11,710 nucleotides of DNA. Source: Micavibrio sp. UBA1664. GTDB lineage: Bacteria; Pseudomonadota; Alphaproteobacteria; Micavibrionales; UBA1664. Of the stretch, positions 1 through 6,713 are shown one piece after another. The stretch is from the NCBI GenBank assembly GCA_002320485.1, contig DCKW01000042.1, positions 4,835 to 16,544 of the forward strand. The letters run 5' to 3'. The notes below the pieces were generated by a model, which made no database searches, was not told the DNA's origin, and saw only the letters and a list, made by a program, of their open reading frames with translations. Both the position numbers and the translations under genes were made by a program. Positions within the stretch are counted from its first letter, which is position 1; every line of letters starts with the position of its first letter.

Positions 1-435
1 TTTGCTGACATTGATTTACGATTGAAATGGCCGAACGATGTTATGATTAACGACAGTAAACTGGCAGGGATTTTAATAGAGGCAGGTGAAGATTATGTGC
101 TGGTCGGAACAGGTGTCAACGTGGAAACCGCCCCCGATGACAGGGCGCGTGTTCAGGATTTTTCAAGACTATCCGTTAACGGTTTCAGGGATATCTTTTT
201 GCATTCCATTTCCACGTATTACAGTTTATGGCAGGAAAAAGGTTTTATACCCATCCGTGATTTATGGATGACCTTTGCTTTTAAAAAAGGGCAGGTTATT
301 ACCGCTAATTTAAAAAATCAAAGCATTCGCGGGGTTTTCCAGAATATTGACAATAGCGGCTCTTTAATTCTAAGGTCATCTGACGGCGAGGAGCATGTTA
401 TAACCTCTTCGGAAATTATTAATTGGGGACAATAA
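1..435 (+). CDS. birA: Biotin--[acetyl-CoA-carboxylase] ligase BirA, 5'-truncated by the window edge
   Basis: The enzyme activates biotin with ATP to biotinyl-AMP and transfers it to a lysine of the biotin carboxyl carrier protein in the cytoplasm. The frame is open from base 1 and has no start in the window, so only the C-terminal part is seen (about 144 residues). The first residues read FADIDLRLKWPNDV; the KWPND motif followed by KLAGILIEAG is the hallmark of the catalytic domain. VGTGVNVE follows, matching the family's central-domain G-x-G-x-N-V motif. The last ~50 residues (KGQVITANL...GVFQNIDNSGSLIL) fit the small SH3-like C-terminal domain. Whether an N-terminal DNA-binding domain exists cannot be seen; alphaproteobacterial homologues usually lack it. 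The TAA stop (433-435) overlaps the coaX ribosome binding site, which points to translational coupling. A TTG at 22 could be mistaken for a start but lies inside the conserved domain. Confidence 0.95.
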   Translation, partial: FADIDLRLKWPNDVMINDSKLAGILIEAGEDYVLVGTGVNVETAPDDRARVQDFSRLSVNGFRDIFLHSISTYYSLWQEKGFIPIRDLWMTFAFKKGQVITANLKNQSIRGVFQNIDNSGSLILRSSDGEEHVITSSEIINWGQ

Positions 436-448
436 GGAAGAACGCAAA

Positions 449-1249
449 ATGTTTTTAGCTATTGATTGTGGCAATACGAATATTGTTTTCGCCTTGTACC
501 GTGATGTGACAAAGGCAGAACCGATTATTTGGCGGTGCCAGACATCAGGCAAAAAAACTGCGGATGAGTATGCATCATGGCTATCACCCTTATTGCAGCT
601 TGAATCCGTATCTTTTAACGATATCAAAAATATACTCATTGCATCGGTTGTGCCTGACGTAAATTTCAATCTGTGCCGTTTATGCGATAAATATATCGGT
701 GTTACGCCCGAATTTATCCGCAATGACGGAACGAATGCCGGTTTGCAAATCGGTTTGCCTGCGCCTGTAAAAATAGGTGCCGATCAGATAGTCAATGCAG
801 TTGCGGCAATTCATACCTATGGCGCGCCGGTTGTGGTGATTGATTTCGGTACAGCGACAACGTTTGATATTGTAAATGAAAAGGGCGTATTTATCGGCGG
901 GATTATTGCCCCGGGCGTGAACTTGTCTGTCGAGGCGTTACATAATGCCGCGGCTCTGTTGCCAAAAATCAGTATTGCAAGGCCCGAGCATGTTATCGGA
1001 CAAAATACAGTCGAGGCGATGCAGACGGGGTTATTCTGGGGGTATGTTTCGATGATAGAAGGGTTGGCAAAACGCGTTGCCGGCGAGATGGGGGTAAAAC
1101 CGACTTTCATCGCCACGGGCGGTCTTGCAACCCTGTTTTCAGATGCTATTGAAATGATTGATCAGGCCGATCCAAATTTGACTTTAGAAGGATTACGTTT
1201 AATTCATACTAGGAATGAAGGCGAAGGGCGTATAGTATCTATTGCGTAA
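449..1249 (+). CDS. coaX: Type III pantothenate kinase CoaX
   Basis: It catalyses the first step of coenzyme A synthesis, ATP-dependent phosphorylation of pantothenate, in the cytoplasm. The 266 residues match the usual CoaX length (about 255-265). It belongs to the ASKHA fold: residues 4-11 (AIDCGNTN) form the phosphate-binding DxGNT motif, 110-113 (GADQ) correspond to the GxDR motif carrying the catalytic Asp (D112), 132-138 (DFGTATT) form the second phosphate loop, and 149-156 (IGGIIAPG) is the conserved glycine-rich strand-turn. The arginine normally following D112 is Gln here (codon 785-787), which is unusual. The start is well supported: AAGGAAG at 434-440 lies 8 bases before the ATG. 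It follows birA by 13 bases and precedes rnj by 20, the standard alphaproteobacterial arrangement. CoaX needs a monovalent cation such as K+ or NH4+ and resists CoA feedback (family knowledge). Confidence 0.96.
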   Translation: MFLAIDCGNTNIVFALYRDVTKAEPIIWRCQTSGKKTADEYASWLSPLLQLESVSFNDIKNILIASVVPDVNFNLCRLCDKYIGVTPEFIRNDGTNAGLQIGLPAPVKIGADQIVNAVAAIHTYGAPVVVIDFGTATTFDIVNEKGVFIGGIIAPGVNLSVEALHNAAALLPKISIARPEHVIGQNTVEAMQTGLFWGYVSMIEGLAKRVAGEMGVKPTFIATGGLATLFSDAIEMIDQADPNLTLEGLRLIHTRNEGEGRIVSIA

Positions 1250-1269
1250 ATGGAACAAGAAAGTAACGT

Positions 1270-2946
1270 ATGAGTAAAAGCCCCAACACATACAAACCAA
1301 CCTCAAACGGTATTACATTTTTACCCTTGGGTGGCTGTGGGCAATTTGGTGCCAATTTCAATCTGTACGGTTATGCGGGGAAATGGATTGCGGTGGATTG
1401 CGGATTAGCCTTTGCAACAGAGCGACTGCCGGGTGTTGATATTTTATTGCCCGACCCTGAATTTATCGCCAACCAGAAAGATAATTTACAGGCTCTGGTT
1501 ATAACACACGCGCATGAAGATCATATTGGGGCCGTGGCTCGCGTGTGGCCGCGTCTGCAATGTCCGATTTACGCCTCCCCCTTTGCGGCATGCGTATTAA
1601 AACGTAAATTTGCCGAATATCCGCCGCAAGGTGCAAAGGCAAAAATTATAGTATTTACGGATATAATGGATATTGCACCATTTTCAATTAAGGCCATTCC
1701 TGTGGCCCATTCAATTCCCGAGGCATTTTCCTTGGCAATTACGTGTGATACCGGAACATTAGTGCATAGCGGCGACTGGAATCTGGATCCGTATCCGGTA
1801 GTGGGCGCGCCAACATCGGAAGAGGCATTTCGCGCGATAGGAGATCAAGGCGTACTCGCATATATAGGAGATTCTACAAATGCGCCGTATGACGGATTCA
1901 GCCATTCTGAATCCGAGGTGGAGCCGGCCTTTACAAAATTGTTCGGGTCTTGCAAAGGGCGTGTGGCGGTGACGCTGTTTTCATCCAATTTGGCGCGTGT
2001 CATCGGTATTCATCGCGCCGCCGAAGCTAACGGCAGAAAGGTTTGCCTTTCAGGGCGGTCTTTGGCGAATATGGTCGATAACGGTCGCCAATGCGGCTAT
2101 ATCCCCGATAATATGCATTTTATCAGCGAAGACGATGCGGCGCATATCAATGCAAATAAAATTGTTTATATTGTGACCGGTTCGCAAGGTGAAACTAGGG
2201 CGGCCCTTGCCAAAATATCCCGTGGGATGCATCCGCGTATCAAAATGGGAAAGGGCGATACTGTGTTTTTCTCTGCACGCTCAATACCGGGTAACGAACG
2301 TGCTATTATGGATATGAAGAATCTGTTGCTTGCAGGCGGGGTTCACGTGTTCGATCCTGAAAATACAGAAGAAATTATTCATGTGTCGGGTCATCCACGC
2401 CGTGGCGAAATTGAAAAAATGCTGTCATGGGTTCGCCCGAAATCGATGATTGCCGTTCACGGCGAACGGTTCCAACAATCCGCACACGCGGATATGCACC
2501 ATAATGCAATTGTCCCCATCAATGGCCAAATTATGGAGATTGACGGGAAAGGCAACGTCCATACCAAAGGATTTGTCGAGGCGGGATTGCAGGTGGTGGA
2601 TTTCGACCGTATTGTCGATCTGGACCATGCGGCGGTGTCGCAGCGCCGGAAAATGAGCTTTAACGGTGCGATTCTTGTATCGCTGGTTTACGATATTGTT
2701 GAGGACGATATTCTTGACCTTCAAATTACGACATTAGGTTTGTTTGACATGGATCATAAAAAGGATCAGGAACATTTCGAAGATCTGGAAAATCACATTG
2801 ACCGTGCCATTACGAAGATGCCGAAAAAGGAAAAACATAAATCCGAGGCTTTGGAAAATAAAATTCAGGCCTTTGCAAAACGCTATTTTCGTGAATTGTT
2901 TGAAGTTCGGCCTATGGTGGAAGTTCATGTCACATTATTGGATTAA
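1270..2946 (+). CDS. rnj: Ribonuclease J, metallo-beta-lactamase/beta-CASP family
   Basis: This is a two-metal endo- and 5'-to-3' exoribonuclease that acts in rRNA maturation and mRNA decay. The length (558 residues) equals that of typical RNase J. Metal-binding residues are visible in order: HAHEDH at 80-85 (H80, H82, D84, H85), H147 in PVAHSIP, D169 in HSGDWNLDP, and H397 in AVHGE. Beta-CASP motifs include VTGSQGE (302-308), SIPGNE (338-343) and HVSGHP (371-376). GDSTN at 200-204 follows the last beta-lactamase motif. The remaining ~150 residues are the linker and C-terminal domain used for dimerisation. The ATG has only a weak ribosome binding site (GAAAG at 1259-1263) and follows coaX by 20 bases. 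Many alphaproteobacteria carry both RNase J and RNase E; only RNase J is visible here. The neighbouring DUF1467 gene begins four bases after the stop. Confidence 0.96.
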   Translation: MSKSPNTYKPTSNGITFLPLGGCGQFGANFNLYGYAGKWIAVDCGLAFATERLPGVDILLPDPEFIANQKDNLQALVITHAHEDHIGAVARVWPRLQCPIYASPFAACVLKRKFAEYPPQGAKAKIIVFTDIMDIAPFSIKAIPVAHSIPEAFSLAITCDTGTLVHSGDWNLDPYPVVGAPTSEEAFRAIGDQGVLAYIGDSTNAPYDGFSHSESEVEPAFTKLFGSCKGRVAVTLFSSNLARVIGIHRAAEANGRKVCLSGRSLANMVDNGRQCGYIPDNMHFISEDDAAHINANKIVYIVTGSQGETRAALAKISRGMHPRIKMGKGDTVFFSARSIPGNERAIMDMKNLLLAGGVHVFDPENTEEIIHVSGHPRRGEIEKMLSWVRPKSMIAVHGERFQQSAHADMHHNAIVPINGQIMEIDGKGNVHTKGFVEAGLQVVDFDRIVDLDHAAVSQRRKMSFNGAILVSLVYDIVEDDILDLQITTLGLFDMDHKKDQEHFEDLENHIDRAITKMPKKEKHKSEALENKIQAFAKRYFRELFEVRPMVEVHVTLLD

Positions 2947-2949
2947 ACA

Positions 2950-3243
2950 ATGTCGCTATTAACTCTTGTCTTTACGTATCTGATTGTATGGTGGGTCGTG
3001 ATTTTTGCCGTTTTACCGTGGGGTAACCGCCAGCCGGAAACACCTGAAGAGGGGATGGCTTTTGGTGCGCCGGCTAACCCTAATATCAAAAAGAAATTGA
3101 TCGCGACAACACTGATAACATTTGTTGTCGTCGGTATTATTTATATATTTGCGGAAATAAACATTATTGATTTTAGGGAGATTGCACGTGAAATGGATGC
3201 CCGTATTTATGGCGACCGTTCTACTATTTATGACGGTAATTAA
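2950..3243 (+). CDS. DUF1467 family small inner-membrane protein
   Basis: This 97-residue protein of unknown function belongs to DUF1467, a family that sits next to rnj and proS across alphaproteobacteria. Two membrane segments are visible, residues about 3-25 (VFTYLIVWWVVIFAVLPWG) and 48-68 (LIATTLITFVVVGIIYIFA). Between them lies a polar stretch with the family's WGNRQPE...AFGAPANP pattern and a lysine cluster (KKK at 47-49), expected on the cytoplasmic side. The start ATG is four bases after the rnj stop and has no clear Shine-Dalgarno, so translation probably depends on coupling to rnj. The C-terminal ~25 residues are charged (DFREIAREMDARIYGDR), and the last 56 bases of the gene also encode, in another frame, the start and signal peptide of the next gene. 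The family assignment is secure by pattern and context; no function is known to me. Confidence 0.88.
   Translation: MSLLTLVFTYLIVWWVVIFAVLPWGNRQPETPEEGMAFGAPANPNIKKKLIATTLITFVVVGIIYIFAEINIIDFREIAREMDARIYGDRSTIYDGN
3175..3180 (+). promoter_or_regulatory. Shine-Dalgarno that fixes the GTG start of the overlapping exported protein
   Basis: AGGGAG lies 7 bases upstream of GTG 3188, inside the DUF1467 coding sequence. It is one of the best ribosome binding sites in this operon. It supports GTG 3188 over a TTG at 3167 (no site) and the ATG at 3197 (16 bases away). Starting at GTG 3188 also gives a well-formed signal peptide. Confidence 0.65.
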
Positions 3244-3553
3244 TAGCGCTTCTGCCGACATCAAACTTTGCAGGGAAAGTACTGTGAATCACACGCCACG
3301 GGCAGATGTGATCCATGATAACAATGCCGTTGTTAATGTGCCTGACCCTATTATGCTACCGGTTACAATAGATATGGCGCGGCGCTATCATCTTGATTTA
3401 CCGCAAGGAACCAATATTGAAAGTTATATCGGTATGATGGAGATTTACAAAGACGGGCGCATATTGTATGACGGACAGGATATTTCAGGTGATATTAAAG
3501 ATGTTTGTGACAGCGATGATACGGATAATTTTGATATCAGGTTGAATGACTAA
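3188..3553 (+). CDS. Small exported protein of unknown function
   Basis: I do not recognise a domain. Read from GTG 3188 the protein has 121 residues. It begins with a clear Sec signal peptide: positive start (MK), hydrophobic core VFMATVLLFMTV, and an Ala-Ser-Ala cleavage site after about residue 23, so it is probably periplasmic. There is no lipobox. The mature part begins DIKLC and has a second cysteine near the C-terminus (DVCDSDD), which could form a disulphide. The middle region (VPDPIMLPVTIDMARRYHLDLP, then MMEIYKDGRILYDGQDIS) looks like a compact alpha/beta unit. The tail is acidic. The gene overlaps DUF1467 by 56 bases and precedes proS by 26, so it is co-transcribed. A small secreted protein at this place between DUF1467 and proS could be a lineage-conserved gene, but that is untested. 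The overlap of two reading frames limits its N-terminal freedom. Confidence 0.8.
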   Translation: MKWMPVFMATVLLFMTVINSASADIKLCRESTVNHTPRADVIHDNNAVVNVPDPIMLPVTIDMARRYHLDLPQGTNIESYIGMMEIYKDGRILYDGQDISGDIKDVCDSDDTDNFDIRLND

Positions 3554-3579
3554 ACACACTAACCCGAACGGCTTAACAG

Positions 3580-4896
3580 ATGAGATATTCCCAGTATTTT
3601 TTACCTACACTTAAAGAAAACCCTAAGGAGGCGGAAATTGTTTCGCACCAGTTAATGTTGCGTGCCGGCTTAATTCGCCAGACAAGTAGCGGTATTTACG
3701 CATGGTTGCCGCTTGGTTACAAAATATTGAAGAAAATTATGGATATCGTGCGTGAGGAGCAGGATGCAACGGGTGCCAATGAAATGTTGATGCCAACTAT
3801 CCAATCCGCGGATTTGTGGAAGGAAAGCGGACGATATGATGCCTATGGCAAGGAAATGTTACGTATTACCGATCGACATGATCGTGAAATGCTGTTCGGA
3901 CCCACTAACGAGGAAATGATTACTGATATTTTCAAATCTTATATCCAATCTTATAAGGATTTACCATGTAATTTGTATCATATTCAGTGGAAATTCCGTG
4001 ACGAAATCCGCCCTCGGTTCGGTGTCATGCGCGGTCGTGAATTTTTAATGAAGGATGCCTATTCATTTGATATGAATCCCGATGATGCGCGCTATTCCTA
4101 TCAGAAATATTTCCTGTCTTATTTGCGTACTTTTGATCGTTTGGGCGTAAAGGCAATACCTATGAAGGCTGACACAGGCCCGATCGGGGGGGATTTATCC
4201 CATGAATTTATTATTCTGGCAGAGACGGGCGAAAGCGGCGTTTTTGTAGACAAACAATGGATGGAGCAGGATTTTACAGGCCGCTCCATTGAATATGCAG
4301 ATCGGGAAGGGCTTGGTAAATACTTCGATAAAATCACCGATATTTATGCAGCTACAGATGAAAAACATGATGAAGAAAATTGTCCGTTAGCTAAAGACCA
4401 ATTGATTGAAGCCCGAGGGATTGAGGTCGGTCATATTTTCTATTTCGGAACAAAATACTCCGAACCTTTCGGAGCAAAGGTAACAGATAAGGACGGTAAC
4501 CTTGTTACACTGGAAATGGGGTCATACGGAATTGGTGTATCGCGGGTAATGGCCGCGGTGATCGAGGCATCACATGATGAAAACGGGATTATCTGGCCGG
4601 AATCTATAGCTCCGTTTGACGTAGCGGTAATTAATCTGAAAACAGGCGATGCTGCTTGCGATGCTTTTTGTGACAATTTATACAAAACTCTCCAAAAAAA
4701 TGGCAAGGATGTTTTGTATGATGATCGTGATATTCGTGCCGGTAACAAGTTTGCGGATATTGATTTGATAGGTGTGCCATGGCAAATCATTGTTGGTCCG
4801 CGTGGTGTTGCGGCAGGAATGGTCGAAATCAAAAACCGTAAAACAGGTGAAAAGCAGGAAGCTGCAAAAGACAAAATCCTTGATGTTATCGGTTAA
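3580..4896 (+). CDS. proS: Prolyl-tRNA synthetase, short type without the editing insertion
   Basis: It charges tRNA-Pro with proline in the cytoplasm. It is a class II synthetase: motif 1 lies around residues 44-72, the TxE-type loop FGPTNEE at 106-112, motif 2 at about 139-155 (FRDEIRPRFGVMRGREF), and motif 3 GSYGIGVSR at 314-322. The C-terminal ~95 residues (from PFDVAVINLK) form the anticodon-binding domain. At 438 residues it lacks the ~180-residue INS editing domain that E. coli ProS carries between motifs 2 and 3. This matches the alphaproteobacterial form, in which alanine mischarged on tRNA-Pro is normally cleared by a free-standing ProXp-ala protein (family knowledge). The ATG at 3580 has no strong Shine-Dalgarno, but MRYSQYFLPTLKENP is the canonical N-terminus. 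It is the last gene of the birA-proS run; an inverted repeat surrounds its stop. Confidence 0.97.
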   Translation: MRYSQYFLPTLKENPKEAEIVSHQLMLRAGLIRQTSSGIYAWLPLGYKILKKIMDIVREEQDATGANEMLMPTIQSADLWKESGRYDAYGKEMLRITDRHDREMLFGPTNEEMITDIFKSYIQSYKDLPCNLYHIQWKFRDEIRPRFGVMRGREFLMKDAYSFDMNPDDARYSYQKYFLSYLRTFDRLGVKAIPMKADTGPIGGDLSHEFIILAETGESGVFVDKQWMEQDFTGRSIEYADREGLGKYFDKITDIYAATDEKHDEENCPLAKDQLIEARGIEVGHIFYFGTKYSEPFGAKVTDKDGNLVTLEMGSYGIGVSRVMAAVIEASHDENGIIWPESIAPFDVAVINLKTGDAACDAFCDNLYKTLQKNGKDVLYDDRDIRAGNKFADIDLIGVPWQIIVGPRGVAAGMVEIKNRKTGEKQEAAKDKILDVIG

Positions 4897-4907
4897 TATC
4901 AAGGATT
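4875..4907. terminator. Probable bidirectional terminator straddling the proS stop codon
   Basis: A perfect 10-bp inverted repeat, AATCCTTGAT (4875-4884) and ATCAAGGATT (4898-4907), encloses a 13-base loop that contains the proS TAA (4894-4896). Two convergent genes end here. Read on the minus strand, the stem is followed by TTTGTCTTTT, a fair U-rich tail for the gene at 4915-5280. On the plus strand the tail is poorer (AAAGATTTT). The stem is AT-rich, so strength is uncertain. Confidence 0.5.
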
Positions 4908-4914
4908 AAAGATT

Positions 4915-5280
4915 TTATGCATTTGCGTATGAGCGTACGGTATGGCGTTGTCTATCTGCTGCCTGCCTAGCCGTCATAATTTTACTCAAAACAGGATCAT
5001 CGCAATCCATTGCATTTTTATCTCTTCTTTTTAAACGATTGGCACGACGAAGTGCGCATTTTACGCTTGTTTCCATCCTGCCCAAAGTTTCATAAGAAAT
5101 AGGCTTTTCCGCACCTGTTTTTGCATGTTTGAAAATGGCTGTAATGCCGCCGCCATGTGAGGTCGCACGCGCAGGCATTATTGTTCGGGCGTAACTAAAA
5201 CCGTCAAGTTTTTCCCGAATATTATTGTAGTGTTGGCCTGCGGATAATCGCGATGACCCATTATTTGGCTTTTTACCCAT
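4915..5280 (-). CDS. Orphan basic protein of unknown function
   Basis: I recognise no family. The protein has 121 residues, is rich in Lys and Arg, and has neither a signal peptide nor membrane segments. Its N-terminus is polar (MGKKPNNGSSRLSAG). A glycine cluster (SHGGG) comes near residue 45. A strongly basic helix-like segment (RRANRLKRRDK) lies in the second half, and the tail is Arg/Gln rich (TARQAADRQRHTVRS). Such composition would suit nucleic-acid binding, but this is inference from charge only. It is probably a real gene: AGGGAG (5288-5293, minus strand) lies 7 bases before the ATG, there is a candidate promoter upstream and a terminator-like repeat after the stop, and no other gene covers the region. 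It is the only minus-strand gene here and interrupts the usual proS-lolC order, so it may be a lineage-specific insertion. Two cysteines are present (VKCALRR and MDCDD), not arranged as a zinc motif. Confidence 0.7.
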   Translation of the reverse strand: MGKKPNNGSSRLSAGQHYNNIREKLDGFSYARTIMPARATSHGGGITAIFKHAKTGAEKPISYETLGRMETSVKCALRRANRLKRRDKNAMDCDDPVLSKIMTARQAADRQRHTVRSYANA

Positions 5281-5336
5281 ATCTTTTCTCCCTGTTATTT
5301 AATTGAACCTTATCGGTCATTGTCTATCAATTATTT

Positions 5337-5365
5337 ATTATAGTTATCCACACTGCCATATTAAA
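5337..5365 (-). promoter_or_regulatory. Candidate promoter of the minus-strand orphan gene
   Basis: On the minus strand a perfect -10 hexamer TATAAT (5337-5342) is preceded at 17 bp by TTTAAT (5360-5365), a weak -35. Transcription would start near 5330, leaving a leader of about 50 bases with the AGGGAG site. The spacer contains a DnaA-box consensus. A partly overlapping TATAGT (5339-5344) exists on the plus strand but has no good -35, so the lolC promoter is not settled. Confidence 0.35.
5344..5352 (+). promoter_or_regulatory. Perfect DnaA-box consensus in the divergent intergenic region
   Basis: TTATCCACA at this position matches the high-affinity DnaA-box consensus TTATNCACA exactly. It lies in the AT-rich 179-base region between the divergent orphan gene and lolC, one base from the minus-strand -10 hexamer and inside the promoter spacer. 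Binding there would be expected to block or modulate that promoter. I found no second box in this region, so it does not look like a replication origin. Confidence 0.4.
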
Positions 5366-5459
5366 CATAATGTATGCAATAAAGAATAATATATTTTGTT
5401 AGTCGAATACCGCGCGGGTTAAAAACCATTTCGTGAAATTGTAAGGCCATGCTACATAC

Positions 5460-6713
5460 ATGGTCATGATTTTTACGCCGTTTGAACGATTGATGGCCTT
5501 CCGCTATCTTCGCGCCCGAAAAAGCGAGAGCTTTGTTTCGGTGATTTCCGCCTTTTCCTTTCTCGGTATTATGTTGGGCGTTGCCACCCTTATCATCGTC
5601 ATGTCTGTGATGAACGGGTTCAGGGCGGAATTGACAGGCCGTGTTCTCGGCCTGAACGGGCATATGAATGTGGTAAGCCATACAGGTTATATTGAACCGT
5701 TTGATGACTGGGTTGAAAAATTATCCGCCGTTGACGGTATTGATATCGTTTTGCCGCAGATTGAAAAGCAGGCTTTGTTTTCGGTGCGCGGAGCCTCATC
5801 AGGCGTAATGGTTCGCGGTATTACTCAAGACAGCTTTAATACCAAACCTGTTTTGAAGTCATCTATCGTACAAGGCGACATGAGTGCTTTTAATGCAGGT
5901 GACGGAGTGATTATCGGAAAGGAGCTGGCGCGGCGTTATGCATTGTATCCAGGCGATGAAATAGTTTTGCTTTCTCCGCAAGGGAAGGCCTCGCCGTTCG
6001 GGACCATCCCCAGTTCCCGCCGTTTTAAGGTATCCGCCATCTTTGATGTAGAGATGTATGAATATAATCAAGGATTTGTATTTATGCCTTTATTGGCAGC
6101 ACAACAGTTTTTTGATTTGCCTAATGCCGTCAATACAATCGAGATTTTTACAACAGAGCCGCAAAAAACCAACCAGTATATCAGAGATGTTATACCTATA
6201 TTACCAGCCTCTATGCGTGTTTACGACTGGCGCGAAAGTAACGGCAGTTTCTTTAACGCATTACAGGTTGAGCGCAATGTCATGTTTTTAATTTTAACCC
6301 TGATAATCCTCGTTGCGGCGTTTAATATTGTCTCTTCAATGATTATGCTGGTTAAGGATAAATCCAGGGATATTGCAATATTACGGACAATCGGGGCGTC
6401 ACGACGCTCCATGCTCAAAATCTTTATTCTGGCTGGGGGGATGATCGGCGTAGCGGGAACCGCCGCCGGCACCTTGCTCGGTATCGGTTTTGCCCTGAAT
6501 ATTGAAACAATCCGTCAAGGATTGCAAAGTCTGACGGGAACAGAACTTTTTTCGGCAGAAATATATTTCCTGACGCAGTTACCGGCGGATGTGAACTGGA
6601 TGGAAGTTGTCAGTGTCGTTGGAATGGCACTGGTTATATCATTATTTGCAACATTATATCCTGCATGGCGTGCGGCGCGCCTCGACCCTGTGGAGGTTTT
6701 AAGATATGAATAA
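5460..6713 (+). CDS. lolC: Lipoprotein-releasing system permease, LolC/LolE family
   Basis: This is the membrane subunit of the LolCDE complex, which extracts outer-membrane lipoproteins from the inner membrane and hands them to LolA. It has 417 residues with the FtsX/MacB-like plan. TM1 is at about 27-50 (SVISAFSFLGIMLGVATLIIVMSVMNGF, the family signature), followed by a periplasmic domain of about 220 residues, TM2 at about 273-298, TM3 at 321-345 and TM4 at 383-402. The cytoplasmic coupling region VKDKSRDIAILRTIGAS (298-314) contacts the ATPase. The C-terminus PAWRAARLDPVEVLRYE is typical. LolC and LolE are paralogues, and many alphaproteobacteria encode only one such gene, so the symbol is approximate. 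An in-frame TAA at 5442 rules out an earlier start; ATG 5466 is an alternative. The ribosome binding site is weak (AAGG, 13 bases upstream). It overlaps lolD by 8 bases. Confidence 0.93.
   Translation: MVMIFTPFERLMAFRYLRARKSESFVSVISAFSFLGIMLGVATLIIVMSVMNGFRAELTGRVLGLNGHMNVVSHTGYIEPFDDWVEKLSAVDGIDIVLPQIEKQALFSVRGASSGVMVRGITQDSFNTKPVLKSSIVQGDMSAFNAGDGVIIGKELARRYALYPGDEIVLLSPQGKASPFGTIPSSRRFKVSAIFDVEMYEYNQGFVFMPLLAAQQFFDLPNAVNTIEIFTTEPQKTNQYIRDVIPILPASMRVYDWRESNGSFFNALQVERNVMFLILTLIILVAAFNIVSSMIMLVKDKSRDIAILRTIGASRRSMLKIFILAGGMIGVAGTAAGTLLGIGFALNIETIRQGLQSLTGTELFSAEIYFLTQLPADVNWMEVVSVVGMALVISLFATLYPAWRAARLDPVEVLRYE

Noticed and set aside
376..1116. Minus-strand open frames opposite birA and coaX
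   Set aside because: They lie wholly opposite well-recognised genes, have no ribosome site that I could see, and their products show no family pattern.
4440..4902. Two minus-strand frames opposite the 3' end of proS
   Set aside because: They are shadows of the conserved ProS C-terminal coding sequence; the product composition is Ser/Pro/Ile rich as expected from antisense reading.
5410..5427. CCGCGCGG palindrome followed by a GGTT/AACC mini-hairpin upstream of lolC
   Set aside because: It is too short to assign as an operator or terminator; there is no second copy or T-run.
5281..5459. Possible replication origin (AT-rich region with a DnaA box)
   Set aside because: Only one consensus box is present and no origin-linked gene (dnaA, dnaN, parA, hemE) is near; a promoter-associated box is simpler.
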